5,907 nt of DNA from DATKNA01 sp035541595. GTDB lineage: Bacteria > Actinomycetota > Actinomycetes > Actinomycetales > Kineosporiaceae. Shown one piece after another: positions 1 through 5,588 of this stretch; positions within the stretch are counted from its first letter, which is position 1; each line of letters begins with the position of its first letter. Position numbers and translations under genes: made by a program. The notes below the pieces were generated by a model that ran no database searches, was not told where the DNA came from, and saw only the letters and a list, made by a program, of their open reading frames with translations. The DNA is taken from contig DATKNA010000104.1 in NCBI GenBank assembly GCA_035541595.1, positions 1-5,907 of the forward strand. The letters are read 5' to 3'.

Positions 1-32
1 CCAGCGACTGCGGCGAGATCGGCACGATTGCG

Positions 33-64
33 CCGGCGGATGCTGCGATGACAGCGTCCGCCGG
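33..64. terminator. Strong hairpin, possible terminator of an upstream gene
   Basis: Positions 33-45 pair with 52-64 over 13 bp (one G-U wobble at 41/56 if transcribed rightward) around a 6-base loop at 46-51. The stem is very GC-rich. No T-tract follows on either side, so it would be a non-canonical terminator of the kind proposed in actinobacteria, or just a structured intergenic element. The gene it would serve lies outside the window. Confidence 0.35.
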
Positions 65-294
65 GCAGGTATCCGTGTACCCGCATCTGGAGGTGGCACT
101 GCCGGCATGGAGGCCTTCGGAGACCACGGGTACTGTCGAGACTCCTTCTCGGTCGGGCCTCGGCGGATCGCGTTCGGCGTCTCCACCGCGTGATCGACCG
201 ACGGGTGGGGGTGCAGGGAGAGGGTCGCGGGGGCCGTCACGGGGAATAGGCACGTCCGGTTGGGCGACGAGACGAGGTGCCGGGGCAGGTGCGC
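65..294. other. Left-edge region without a supportable gene
   Basis: Open frames run through this stretch, but they look like by-products of high GC, with Arg/Gly/Pro/Ser-rich translations resembling no family. The only segment with coding-like third-position bias is a 28-codon frame at 107-193 (ATG start, GGAGG at 89-93 but 13 bases away). I do not recognise it and do not call it a gene. No clear promoter for the DUF1622 gene could be picked out. Confidence 0.4.
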
Positions 295-738
295 ATGGTC
301 CTCGATGCGGTGGTCGCCGAGGCATCGGCCGAGACGTTCACCCAGCTCATGGATCGCGTCGCCCAAGGCTTCGAAGCGCTCGGAGCCGCGATCCTCGTGG
401 TGGGCGTGATCTGGTCGTTCGTCCTGGCCGCCATCGCAGTCCGGCGGTCGGGCTGGTCGACCAAGCCCTACCAGGTCCTGCGCCAGTCGTTCGGGGGGAC
501 ACTGCTGCTCGGGCTGGAGATCTTGGTGGCCGCCGACCTGGTCCGCACCGTCGCGGTCGCGCCCACCCTCGACAATGTTCTGGTGCTGGGGCTCATCGTC
601 CTGATCAGAACCCTCCTCAGCTTCTCCCTGGAGACCGAGATCGAGGGTGTTGCCCCATGGCGCCGGGCCGCCGTCAGCGGGGCGCGAACGATCCGCAGAG
701 CCTCGGCCAGCGCGCTTGAAGCGGACGCGGCGGACTGA
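295..738 (+). CDS. DUF1622 family integral membrane protein
   Basis: Predicted 147-residue membrane protein of the DUF1622 family, whose function is unknown. A short amphipathic N-terminus (1-25) is followed by three hydrophobic segments at about 27-49, 69-88 and 91-109. The family signature is visible as LGLEILVAADLVRTV (72-86) followed by VLIRTLLSFSLETEIEG (102-118), where charged residues sit at the membrane boundary. A basic, Ala-rich cytoplasmic tail (122-147) follows. The length is close to the family's usual 110-150 residues. I chose ATG 295 because a GGGCAGG-like ribosome binding site lies just upstream. An in-frame GTG at 277 would add six residues and cannot be excluded. The next gene starts 140 bases downstream with its own strong ribosome binding site, so an operon is not required. 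The family assignment is by recognition of the motif, and no substrate or role can be inferred. Confidence 0.85.
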   Translation: MVLDAVVAEASAETFTQLMDRVAQGFEALGAAILVVGVIWSFVLAAIAVRRSGWSTKPYQVLRQSFGGTLLLGLEILVAADLVRTVAVAPTLDNVLVLGLIVLIRTLLSFSLETEIEGVAPWRRAAVSGARTIRRASASALEADAAD

Positions 739-863
739 CGAGCTGCTCGGCACCGCAGACGTGCCGGCCCGCCGCCGCGCGGATCGGCATCGCCACGTCG
801 GGGTCGGTGGGTACGTCCGCGCACGACGAGCTGACCGGGTGTCGCCGCCCTGCTCGGGGCCCC

Positions 864-869
864 AGGAGG
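864..869 (+). promoter_or_regulatory. Ribosome binding site deciding the GNAT start
   Basis: A perfect AGGAGG lies 9 bases before an in-frame GTG at 879. An ATG five codons later (894) has no comparable site, so translation most likely starts at 879. Confidence 0.75.
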
Positions 870-878
870 CGTACGCTC

Positions 879-1583
879 GTGGGTGAGCACGCTATGCCGA
901 CCTCATCGTGGCACCGGACAGTCACTTTGCGCGATGGCGCGCGTGTGACGCTGCGTCCGATCACTCCCCAGGACAAGCCCCTTCTCGCGGCAGGTTTCGA
1001 GCGGCTGGGCGAGGAGTCGCGCTACCGGCGGTTCTTCACGAGCATGAACGAGTTGTCCGCGTCGGACCTCGACTACTTCGCGGACGTCGACCACACCAAC
1101 CACGAGGCGATCATCGCCGTCGACCGATCGAGCGGGGAAGGGGTGGGCGTCGCTCGCTACGTTCGCTCGAGCGACGACCCGGAGGTCGCCGAGGTCGCGG
1201 TGACCGTCGTCGACGACTGGCAGGGGCGTGGCCTGGGGCGTGCGCTGCTCACGCGATTGGCCTACCGAGCTCGGCGCGAAGGGGTGCGCCGGTTCAGTGC
1301 CATGGTACTCGGGGAGAATCGTGGGGCCCTCGGGCTCGTCGACAGCTTCGGCGAGGGCCAGCGGCAGTACGACTCGGGCGTCCTCGAGGTCGTCATCGAT
1401 CTACCCCCCGAACGTGGAATCGGCGCTCGCCTCGCCCAGGCCTTGCGCCACGTGGCGGCCGGAGACGTGGTCGCCGCCGCGGGCGCGCACGCACGCCACC
1501 CGAAGATCGGCAAGGTCGAGGCGAACAGCACCGGGGGCTCCGACGGTGACTCGAGCCGGCACCCATCGGGCTCCGCGTGCTGA
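879..1583 (+). CDS. GNAT family N-acetyltransferase, Pat-like catalytic domain
   Basis: Predicted 234-residue acetyl-CoA-dependent N-acetyltransferase. The GNAT fold spans about residues 14-175. It opens with RDGARVTLRPITPQD (18-32), the usual first strand, then RYRRFF (48-53). The acetyl-CoA pyrophosphate loop (motif A) is QGRGLGRALL (115-124), preceded by the strand AEVAVTVVDDW (104-114). Glu105 in that strand sits where Pat-type lysine acetyltransferases carry their proposed general-base glutamate. That is a by-eye alignment. The start region and motif A resemble the acetyltransferase domain of mycobacterial and enterobacterial Pat proteins. However, there is no cyclic-nucleotide-binding domain and no acyl-CoA synthetase part, so it is a stand-alone domain. 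The tail (about 180-234) is Ala/Gly/Ser-rich and probably disordered. The start is GTG 879. The gene converges on the next one with a 31-base gap and no obvious terminator. The substrate is unknown; a protein lysine is possible but unproven. Confidence 0.88.
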   Translation: MGEHAMPTSSWHRTVTLRDGARVTLRPITPQDKPLLAAGFERLGEESRYRRFFTSMNELSASDLDYFADVDHTNHEAIIAVDRSSGEGVGVARYVRSSDDPEVAEVAVTVVDDWQGRGLGRALLTRLAYRARREGVRRFSAMVLGENRGALGLVDSFGEGQRQYDSGVLEVVIDLPPERGIGARLAQALRHVAAGDVVAAAGAHARHPKIGKVEANSTGGSDGDSSRHPSGSAC

Positions 1584-1614
1584 CGGCCCTGGTGTCGTGG
1601 TCGCGCAGGTGTGC

Positions 1615-2265
1615 TCAGTCGCGTCCCATCCAGGTCGCGACGTCGACCTCGTTGCCCTCGGCGTCCGCGAGGGTCCACCAGGCGGGGGCGTATTCATCGC
1701 TGACGAGGTGGCCGCCGCTGGCGAGGGCCGCTGCGACGCGGGCCTCGGCCTGGTCGTGCGGAACCCAGACGTCGACGTGGATCCGGTTGCGCTGCGGGCG
1801 AGGTCCGCTCATGGGCTGGAACCAGATCGCCGGCGAGGCCCCGCAGGGGTCGACCAGATCCTCGTCGCCGACCTGCTCGTACCCGAGCACCGCCCGCCAG
1901 AAGGGGAGCACGGCCGGGCGGTTGACGGCGTCGATGGTGAGGTGCACGTCCTGGACGGCGGCCGCGTCGGCGGGAAGTTCCAGCTCGCGCGCGGCAGTGG
2001 AGATCTGCCGGGCCAGCTCGACGTCGCGCTCGCTCAGCCCGGGGACGTCACGCATGGGCAGCCGCACGGTCACGGCGGCGGGTCGTAGGTCGACGTCCGC
2101 GTGGCTGTCGGCGGCGTCGGCGAGCGCGCCGATAGCCACCACCAGCTCGACGCCGGCGGTGAACGACCCGGTGCGGAAACGGGCACTGGCCGCGGATGCC
2201 ACCACCCGCCAGTCGGCGACGCCGTCGGACCGCTCGAACTCCTGCGGCGTGATCAGCTCGGACAT
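1615..2265 (-). CDS. Pterin carbinolamine dehydratase-like / VOC domain fusion protein
   Basis: Predicted 216-residue cytoplasmic protein with two domains. Residues 1-92 resemble pterin-4a-carbinolamine dehydratase, with LITPQEF (4-10), WRVV (19-22), RFRTGSFTAGVELV (29-42), then SHADVDLRPAAVTVRL (54-69). The canonical dehydratase motif there has two adjacent histidines and a third about 17 residues later. Here the first is Ser54, the second is kept as His55, and the third position appears to be Arg72. Residues 104-211 are a single VOC/glyoxalase-like module. His108, His163 and Glu206 sit at plausible metal-ligand positions, and the closing EYAPAWWTLADAEGNEVDV segment (191-209) is typical. Such fusions are known in actinobacteria and usually annotated as VOC family proteins. 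With the dehydratase site degraded, that domain may serve in dimerisation or ligand binding. The substrate is unknown. The start is ATG 2265; a longer upstream reading loses all family resemblance. A weak GGGCGG-like site precedes the start. The gene is divergent from terC. Confidence 0.88.
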   Translation of the reverse strand: MSELITPQEFERSDGVADWRVVASAASARFRTGSFTAGVELVVAIGALADAADSHADVDLRPAAVTVRLPMRDVPGLSERDVELARQISTAARELELPADAAAVQDVHLTIDAVNRPAVLPFWRAVLGYEQVGDEDLVDPCGASPAIWFQPMSGPRPQRNRIHVDVWVPHDQAEARVAAALASGGHLVSDEYAPAWWTLADAEGNEVDVATWMGRD

Positions 2266-2360
2266 GCCGCCCAACGTACCTGCCCGGCTGCAGCCGCGCC
2301 GCCCACGTTCCCGCGGGGGAGTGGGAGGCGGGTTGAGCGCATGACCGTCGTTGTGGTCCC

Positions 2361-2385
2361 GGCCCCGGGCGCTTGCGTCCGGGCC
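2361..2385. repeat. Imperfect inverted repeat overlapping the putative terC -35 region
   Basis: Positions 2361-2371 pair with 2376-2385 (a bulged C at 2366 and one G-U pair) around a 4-base centre. It lies in the 142-base divergent gap between the VOC gene and the terC leader and covers the proposed -35 hexamer. It could be an operator or a GC-rich chance dyad. Confidence 0.3.
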
Positions 2386-2401
2386 CGCGGGAGCGCATCG
2401 T
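2373..2401 (+). promoter_or_regulatory. Possible promoter for the terC leader
   Basis: TTGCGT (2373-2378) and CATCGT (2396-2401) are separated by 17 bases and would place transcription start near 2408, just before the riboswitch begins. Each hexamer is only a partial match to the housekeeping consensus. The position relative to the riboswitch is the main support. Confidence 0.3.
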
Positions 2402-2410
2402 AGCCACGAA

Positions 2411-2527
2411 CGTGGAGGGGAGTAATCCTTCGCGGCGGTGTCGTCAGGACGGCGAGTCCCCAGGGTGACCGGGTCTCTCTCGCCCGGCACCGTCGGCCGC
2501 CCACGGCGGATGAGACCTCCGGTCACG
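2411..2527 (+). ncRNA. yybP-ykoY manganese riboswitch aptamer
   Basis: The two conserved blocks of the yybP-ykoY motif are present in the correct order and spacing. GGGGAGTA (2417-2424) follows the 5' strand of P1, and TGAGACC (2511-2517) leads into its 3' strand. GGAGG (2414-2418) pairs with CCTCC (2516-2520) to form P1, and CGTG/CACG (2411-2414, 2524-2527) could alternatively extend it. About 86 bases of GC-rich arms lie between the blocks, including TCGTCA (2441-2446). This RNA class binds Mn2+ and commonly precedes manganese exporters and TerC proteins, which matches the gene downstream. It was identified by eye; an Rfam RF00080 covariance search would settle it. Confidence 0.85.
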
Positions 2528-2552
2528 ACGTCATGTCCTGTCGACCGGAGGT
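2515..2552 (+). promoter_or_regulatory. Riboswitch expression platform: hairpin sequestering the terC ribosome binding site
   Basis: ACCTCCGGTC (2515-2524) is perfectly complementary over 10 bp to GACCGGAGGT (2543-2552), which contains the terC Shine-Dalgarno GGAGG (2547-2551). The left strand includes the 3' strand of P1 (2516-2520), so the two structures are mutually exclusive. Inferred logic: with Mn2+ bound, P1 forms and frees the ribosome binding site; without it, the hairpin hides the site and terC is not translated. Confidence 0.75.
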
Positions 2553-2560
2553 GCAGTCCG

Positions 2561-3595
2561 ATGCAGGTCGAATGGTGGCTCTGGGCCGGCACGACCGCGG
2601 GAGTCCTCGCGCTGCTCGGCATCGACCTCTTCGTCGTCGGCCGCCGCGCGCGCCAGCCGTCGATGAAGGAGGTCACCGGCTGGGTCGTCCTCTACTCCCT
2701 CGTCGCGATCGCCTTCGGAGTGCTCATCCTGACGCTGCACGGCGGGCGGTACGCGGCCGAGTTCTACGCGGGGTGGCTCACCGAGTACAGCCTCAGCGTG
2801 GACAACCTCTTCGTGTTCGTCATCATCATGTCCCGGTTCGCGGTCCCGGCCGCGTACCAGCAACGTGTGCTGACCGTCGGCATCGTGCTGGCGCTGTGCA
2901 TGCGCGGGCTCTTCATCGCCGTCGGCGCCGTCGCGATCTCGCGGTTCTCCTGGGTGTTCTACCTGTTCGGCGCCCTGCTCATCCACACCGCATGGAATCT
3001 GGCTCGGCACGACGGGGAACAGGATTCCGAGCTGCCCGACAACCTCCTGCTGCGCGCCGTCCGGCGGGTGCTTCCCACGACCACCTCCTACGACGGCCGC
3101 AAGCTCCTCACCCGGGTGAACGGACGCCCCCTGGTCACACCGATGCTGGTCGTGATGATCGCCATCGGGACGACGGACGTGCTGTTCGCGCTCGACTCCA
3201 TCCCGGCCATCTTCGGGCTGACCAAGGAGCCCTTCCTGGTCCTCACCGCGAACGCGTTCGCCCTGCTGGGGCTGCGCCAGCTGTACTTCCTCATCGGCGG
3301 TCTGCTGGATCGGCTCGTGTACCTGAGCTACGGCCTGGCCGTCGTCCTGGGGTTCATCGGGCTCAAGCTGACCCTCGAGGCGCTGCACACCAACACCCTG
3401 CCGTTCCTGGCGGGCGGCAATCCCATTCACATCGGGCCGGACATCTCCATCACCTTCTCGCTCGGCTTCATCGCCGGCACGCTGATCGTCACCACCGGGG
3501 CCAGCCTGGTCAAGGATCGGCACACCCGCCGCACCCACGACACCTCGGCGAGGGCGGAGGTCCGGAGCGCTGATCCCGTGAGCGAGCGCGGGTGA
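2561..3595 (+). CDS. TerC family integral membrane protein, likely manganese exporter
   Basis: Predicted 344-residue polytopic membrane protein of the TerC/Alx family. About eight to nine hydrophobic segments are seen at roughly 5-27, 38-60, 76-94, 103-125, 129-147, 192-215, 225-248, 253-275 and 295-315. A charged cytoplasmic loop (148-190) and a polar tail (317-344) complete it. The family hallmarks are EYSLSVDNLFVF (75-86) and DVLFALDSIPAIFGLT (206-221). The membrane-embedded acidic residues Glu75, Asp81, Asp206 and Asp212 are candidate metal ligands. The length is typical. Family members include bacterial Alx, which exports Mn2+, and tellurite-resistance TerC. The manganese riboswitch in the leader favours Mn2+ export here. 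The start is ATG 2561, with GGAGG at 2547-2551 and 9 bases of spacing. An upstream in-frame extension would run through the riboswitch and is rejected. The stop lies 30 bases from the convergent oxidoreductase gene. I avoid a firm symbol because ter-operon partners are absent. Confidence 0.93.
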   Translation: MQVEWWLWAGTTAGVLALLGIDLFVVGRRARQPSMKEVTGWVVLYSLVAIAFGVLILTLHGGRYAAEFYAGWLTEYSLSVDNLFVFVIIMSRFAVPAAYQQRVLTVGIVLALCMRGLFIAVGAVAISRFSWVFYLFGALLIHTAWNLARHDGEQDSELPDNLLLRAVRRVLPTTTSYDGRKLLTRVNGRPLVTPMLVVMIAIGTTDVLFALDSIPAIFGLTKEPFLVLTANAFALLGLRQLYFLIGGLLDRLVYLSYGLAVVLGFIGLKLTLEALHTNTLPFLAGGNPIHIGPDISITFSLGFIAGTLIVTTGASLVKDRHTRRTHDTSARAEVRSADPVSERG

Positions 3596-3625
3596 AGGCG
3601 TCGGCCGGCCGCTGGGAGGGTCTCG

Positions 3626-4597
3626 TCACGGTCCGGCGATGATCTTGCTCAGGGTGGTCAGATCATTGTCGGAACTGATGAGGTAGCTGAGGCCGTACCG
3701 GTCTCGTCGGGCGGCCAGGTCCTGGCGGATCTGGTCGGCATCGCCGATGAAGATGGTCGGCATCTGCCAGACGGTCTCCGGGGCGACGCCCGACCAGCCG
3801 CGGGTCGCGATCAGATCCTCCGTGCTGGGGCGACGCGTGTCGGTGATGACGAACGTCGCGAACGCGCTCAGCTCGATGTCGGCGAACCGATCCCCGGCGG
3901 CCGATGCGACGATGTCACGCTTGGCGTCGAGCGCCGCGGGTAGGCGGTCCGCTGGGTCATCGGGGTCGTCCGCGCTGCGGATGGGCGCGGGAAGCAGGCC
4001 GATGACGTCGGCATACTGTGCGGCCAGCCGCAGCATCCGCGGTCCGCCTGCGCCGACGACGATCGGTGGCCTACCCGACAGGTCCGGGACGACCGAGAGA
4101 TCCAATCCGTCGATCGTGTAGGCGGCGCCGGTGTGGTGCACGGCGTCGCCGCGGAACAGCAGCGTGAGAATCTCGAGCGTCTCGTCGAGCCGGTCGATGC
4201 GGCGCCCGGGCGGGTCGAACGCGATCCCGGCGGCTGCGTACTCGGGGTGATACCAGCCGGCGCCGAGGCCGAGCTCGAATCGTCCGCCGGAGATGGCGTG
4301 CAACGACGCTGCTTCGTGGGCCAGGACCGCGGGGTGGCGGTAGTCGTTGCTGAGGACCATCGTCCCCACGTGCAGGCGGGTGGTCGCCGCCGCCGCGGCT
4401 GCCAGGGCGGTGAACGGGGCCAGTTGTGGGCCGAATGGTCCGGTCATGAAGTGGTCGCGGACGAGGAGTACATCGACGCCGCTGTCTTCCACGCGGCGCG
4501 CGTGGTCGAGCCATGCGGTGGGCTGCGGCGCGGATTCGCAGACCACTCCGAATCTCAGCGGGCGGTGTGGGGACTGGTCGCCGACAGCGGGTGGCAC
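3626..4597 (-). CDS. LLM class flavin/F420-dependent oxidoreductase
   Basis: Predicted 323-residue cytosolic oxidoreductase with the luciferase-like monooxygenase TIM-barrel fold. Evidence includes LRFGVVCES at the first strand (14-22), LLVRDHF (44-50), RLHVGTMVLSNDYRHP (74-89), GGRFELGLGAGW (104-115) and PPIVVGAGGPRMLRLAA (177-193). The last segment contributes to cofactor phosphate binding in this superfamily. The overall pattern resembles the actinobacterial group often annotated as F420-dependent (MSMEG_2516-like). The choice between F420 and FMN cannot be made from sequence alone, and the substrate is unknown. I prefer GTG 4597: AGAGGA (4607-4612 on the complement) is 9 bases upstream, and the conserved fold begins about 13 residues in. 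GTG 4624 would add nine residues but lacks a good ribosome binding site and nearly coincides with the predicted transcription start. The gene follows the globin gene on the same strand but appears to have its own promoter. Confidence 0.9.
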   Translation of the reverse strand: MPPAVGDQSPHRPLRFGVVCESAPQPTAWLDHARRVEDSGVDVLLVRDHFMTGPFGPQLAPFTALAAAAAATTRLHVGTMVLSNDYRHPAVLAHEAASLHAISGGRFELGLGAGWYHPEYAAAGIAFDPPGRRIDRLDETLEILTLLFRGDAVHHTGAAYTIDGLDLSVVPDLSGRPPIVVGAGGPRMLRLAAQYADVIGLLPAPIRSADDPDDPADRLPAALDAKRDIVASAAGDRFADIELSAFATFVITDTRRPSTEDLIATRGWSGVAPETVWQMPTIFIGDADQIRQDLAARRDRYGLSYLISSDNDLTTLSKIIAGP

Positions 4598-4636
4598 GAG
4601 GTGCCGTCCTCTCGGTAGCAGCACGAATGCCCGCGA

Positions 4637-4665
4637 AGTCTAGGAGTCGAGCGTGATCACGTCGA
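4637..4665 (-). promoter_or_regulatory. Promoter with operator-like palindrome upstream of the LLM oxidoreductase
   Basis: On the complementary strand, TCGACG (4660-4665) and TAGACT (4637-4642) are 17 bases apart, a reasonable -35/-10 pair. They would start transcription near 4630 and leave a leader of about 33 bases before GTG 4597. A perfect 10-bp palindrome, CGTGATCACG (4652-4661), covers the -35 edge and spacer. It is flanked by TCGA on both sides (4647-4650, 4662-4665), a geometry typical of a repressor operator. No regulator gene is nearby. Confidence 0.45.
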
Positions 4666-4717
4666 GGTCGGATCGTGACATGTCGAGCAGGGTCGTGCAG
4701 TGACGGACTCGTTGGGC

Positions 4718-5167
4718 TCAGCGCTGGAGTCCGTCCCACGACCATCGCGGGATGCTCAGCCCCTCGGGGACGTCGTCAGCCGACGCCTGGTACTGCGACA
4801 GTGCCGTCGTGGTGGCCCAGGCGAAGTAGTCGTGCAGCACCTGCCGGAGTGGTTCGGTCGCTGCCAGGCCCACGTCGTCCAGGGCCCGGTCGAAGCAGGT
4901 GATCGCCCGGCGGTCCATCTCATCGTGTTCGCCGTTGCCGCTGTGGATCCGTACGACCGACGAGTGACTTCCATACGTCCGCGAGTAGGTCGTGGGTCCT
5001 CCGAGAGCCTCGGCCCAGTACGCAGCGAGTCGCTCCTGGTGCTCGGGATGGAAGCCGTGGCGGAACGCGTGGCTGACCACGCCGTCGGCCATCACCCTGG
5101 AGTGCCACGCCTCGGCCAGGCGGAGGAGGCCCTCCGCACCTCCCGCGGCCTCGTACACGCTCTGCAT
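4718..5167 (-). CDS. Truncated hemoglobin (2/2 globin), group II-like
   Basis: Predicted 149-residue heme protein of the truncated hemoglobin family. It opens with MQSVYEAAGGAEGLLRLAE (1-19), the usual Y-x-x-x-G-G start of helix A/B. It continues with HPEHQERLAAYWAEALGGP (40-58), then YSRTYG (61-66) and VVRIHSG (71-77), where His75 is the expected proximal heme ligand. DEMDRRAITCFDRALDDVG (82-100) forms helix G and LRQVLHDYFAWAT (107-119) helix H. The C-terminal PRWSWDGLQR (140-149) is an extension beyond the minimal fold. By eye, the B10 position carries His22 rather than Tyr, and the G8 position is not the Trp usual in group II proteins. The distal pocket may therefore differ. Family roles include O2/NO binding or peroxide chemistry; the specific role is unknown. 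ATG 5167 is chosen because similarity starts there. No strong ribosome binding site precedes it, so translation may be leaderless or weak. The LLM gene follows 120 bases downstream. Confidence 0.9.
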   Translation of the reverse strand: MQSVYEAAGGAEGLLRLAEAWHSRVMADGVVSHAFRHGFHPEHQERLAAYWAEALGGPTTYSRTYGSHSSVVRIHSGNGEHDEMDRRAITCFDRALDDVGLAATEPLRQVLHDYFAWATTTALSQYQASADDVPEGLSIPRWSWDGLQR

Positions 5168-5245
5168 GGGGCAAGGATGCCAAGCCCCGCACCGGCGCAG
5201 GGAGCAGGATCGGGGCGGATCCTCACCAGCCGGCCAAGACCTCCC

Positions 5246-5301
5246 TCGCGATATGGACGCTGCTGCGCCGGGGGTACAGACCGCAGGCGTCCATGTCGCG
5301 A
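5246..5301. repeat. Inverted repeat with 15-bp arms upstream of the globin gene
   Basis: Arms 5246-5260 and 5287-5301 are complementary over 15 positions. The single exception is T5252 against G5295, which would be a G-U pair in rightward RNA. A further 4 bp (5264-5267 with 5282-5285) can stack inside. The structure sits about 80 bases before the globin start codon, where it could be an operator region, a structured leader or a terminator for rightward or leftward transcripts. No T-tract is present. Confidence 0.6.
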
Positions 5302-5313
5302 AGTGGATCTCGA

Positions 5314-5442
5314 GACCGTCAGCGGGGGAACGACGGGCGAGGGCGACCGTGTGAGGGACCGTCAGGGGGCGGACGACGGGCGAGGGCGACCGTGAGAGGG
5401 ACCGTCCGGGGGCGGACGACGGGCGAGGATGACGGCGCCGAC
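5314..5442. repeat. 43-bp tandem repeat, nearly three copies
   Basis: Units begin at 5314, 5357 and 5400, giving an exact 43-bp period. The first two copies differ at only a few positions. The third follows the pattern for about 30 bases and then diverges. Each unit begins with GACCGT, and this hexamer recurs 31 bases into the first two units. The shared core is GACGACGGGCGAGG or a close variant. A 43-bp period is not a multiple of three, which argues against a repeated protein domain. Confidence 0.85.
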
Positions 5443-5450
5443 CGTGAACG

Positions 5451-5488
5451 TGCACGCGTTGTGTTGGGTTGCACGGGTTCTGCCGCTC
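5451..5488 (-). repeat. Two degenerate inverted copies of the 19-bp repeat
   Basis: Units at 5451-5469 and 5470-5488 each start with TGCACG and match the reverse complement of the downstream 19-bp unit at about 14 and 12 of 19 positions. They keep the same 19-bp period. The first 13 bases (5451-5463) are a perfect inverted match to 5508-5520, so the two arrays can form a stem with a 44-base loop. Confidence 0.55.
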
Positions 5489-5512
5489 GCCGGACGCCCG
5501 AAAGCGCCACAA

Positions 5513-5588
5513 CGCGTGCAATGCCGAACAGCGCGTGCAACGCCGAACAGCGCGTGCAATGCCGAACAGCGCGTGCAACGCAGCCACG
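5513..5588 (+). repeat. 19-bp tandem repeat array, four units
   Basis: Units begin at 5513, 5532, 5551 and 5570. The consensus is CGCGTGCAAYGCCGAACAG. The Y position alternates T, C, T, C, so there is also a 38-bp higher-order period. Units one to three are otherwise identical and the fourth diverges after 12 bases. A degenerate core (CGCATGCA, 5587-5594) may be a fifth remnant. There are no spacers, so it is not a CRISPR array, and the 19-bp period cycles through all reading frames. Confidence 0.9.

Noticed and set aside
48..719. Long rightward open frame overlapping the DUF1622 gene
   Set aside because: Its translation is Arg/Gly/Pro-rich with no family resemblance. The overlapping frame from 295 encodes a recognisable membrane family with proper third-position bias.
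739..878. Promoter or small gene between DUF1622 and the acetyltransferase
   Set aside because: No paired -35/-10 hexamers or coding-like frame stood out beyond the ribosome binding site at 864-869.
2438..2560. N-terminal extension of TerC into its leader
   Set aside because: It would translate the riboswitch. ATG 2561 has a well-spaced GGAGG and starts directly at the first membrane segment.
2266..2676. N-terminal extension of the VOC fusion protein beyond ATG 2265
   Set aside because: The extension would run antisense through the terC leader and coding start, and shows no similarity to the family, whose conserved N-terminus begins at MSELITP.
2561..3595. Tellurite resistance (ter) operon
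   Set aside because: Only a TerC-family gene is present, with no TerA/B/D/E/Z neighbours. The manganese riboswitch argues for metal export instead.
3575..3625. Terminator between the convergent terC and LLM genes
   Set aside because: A 6-bp stem (3575-3580/3587-3592) and the palindrome CGGCCGGCCG (3602-3611) exist, but they are short, lack T-tracts, and the first lies inside the terC coding end. They are not convincing.
5513..5588. Possible CRISPR array
   Set aside because: The 19-bp units are directly abutted with no spacers, and no cas genes are visible.
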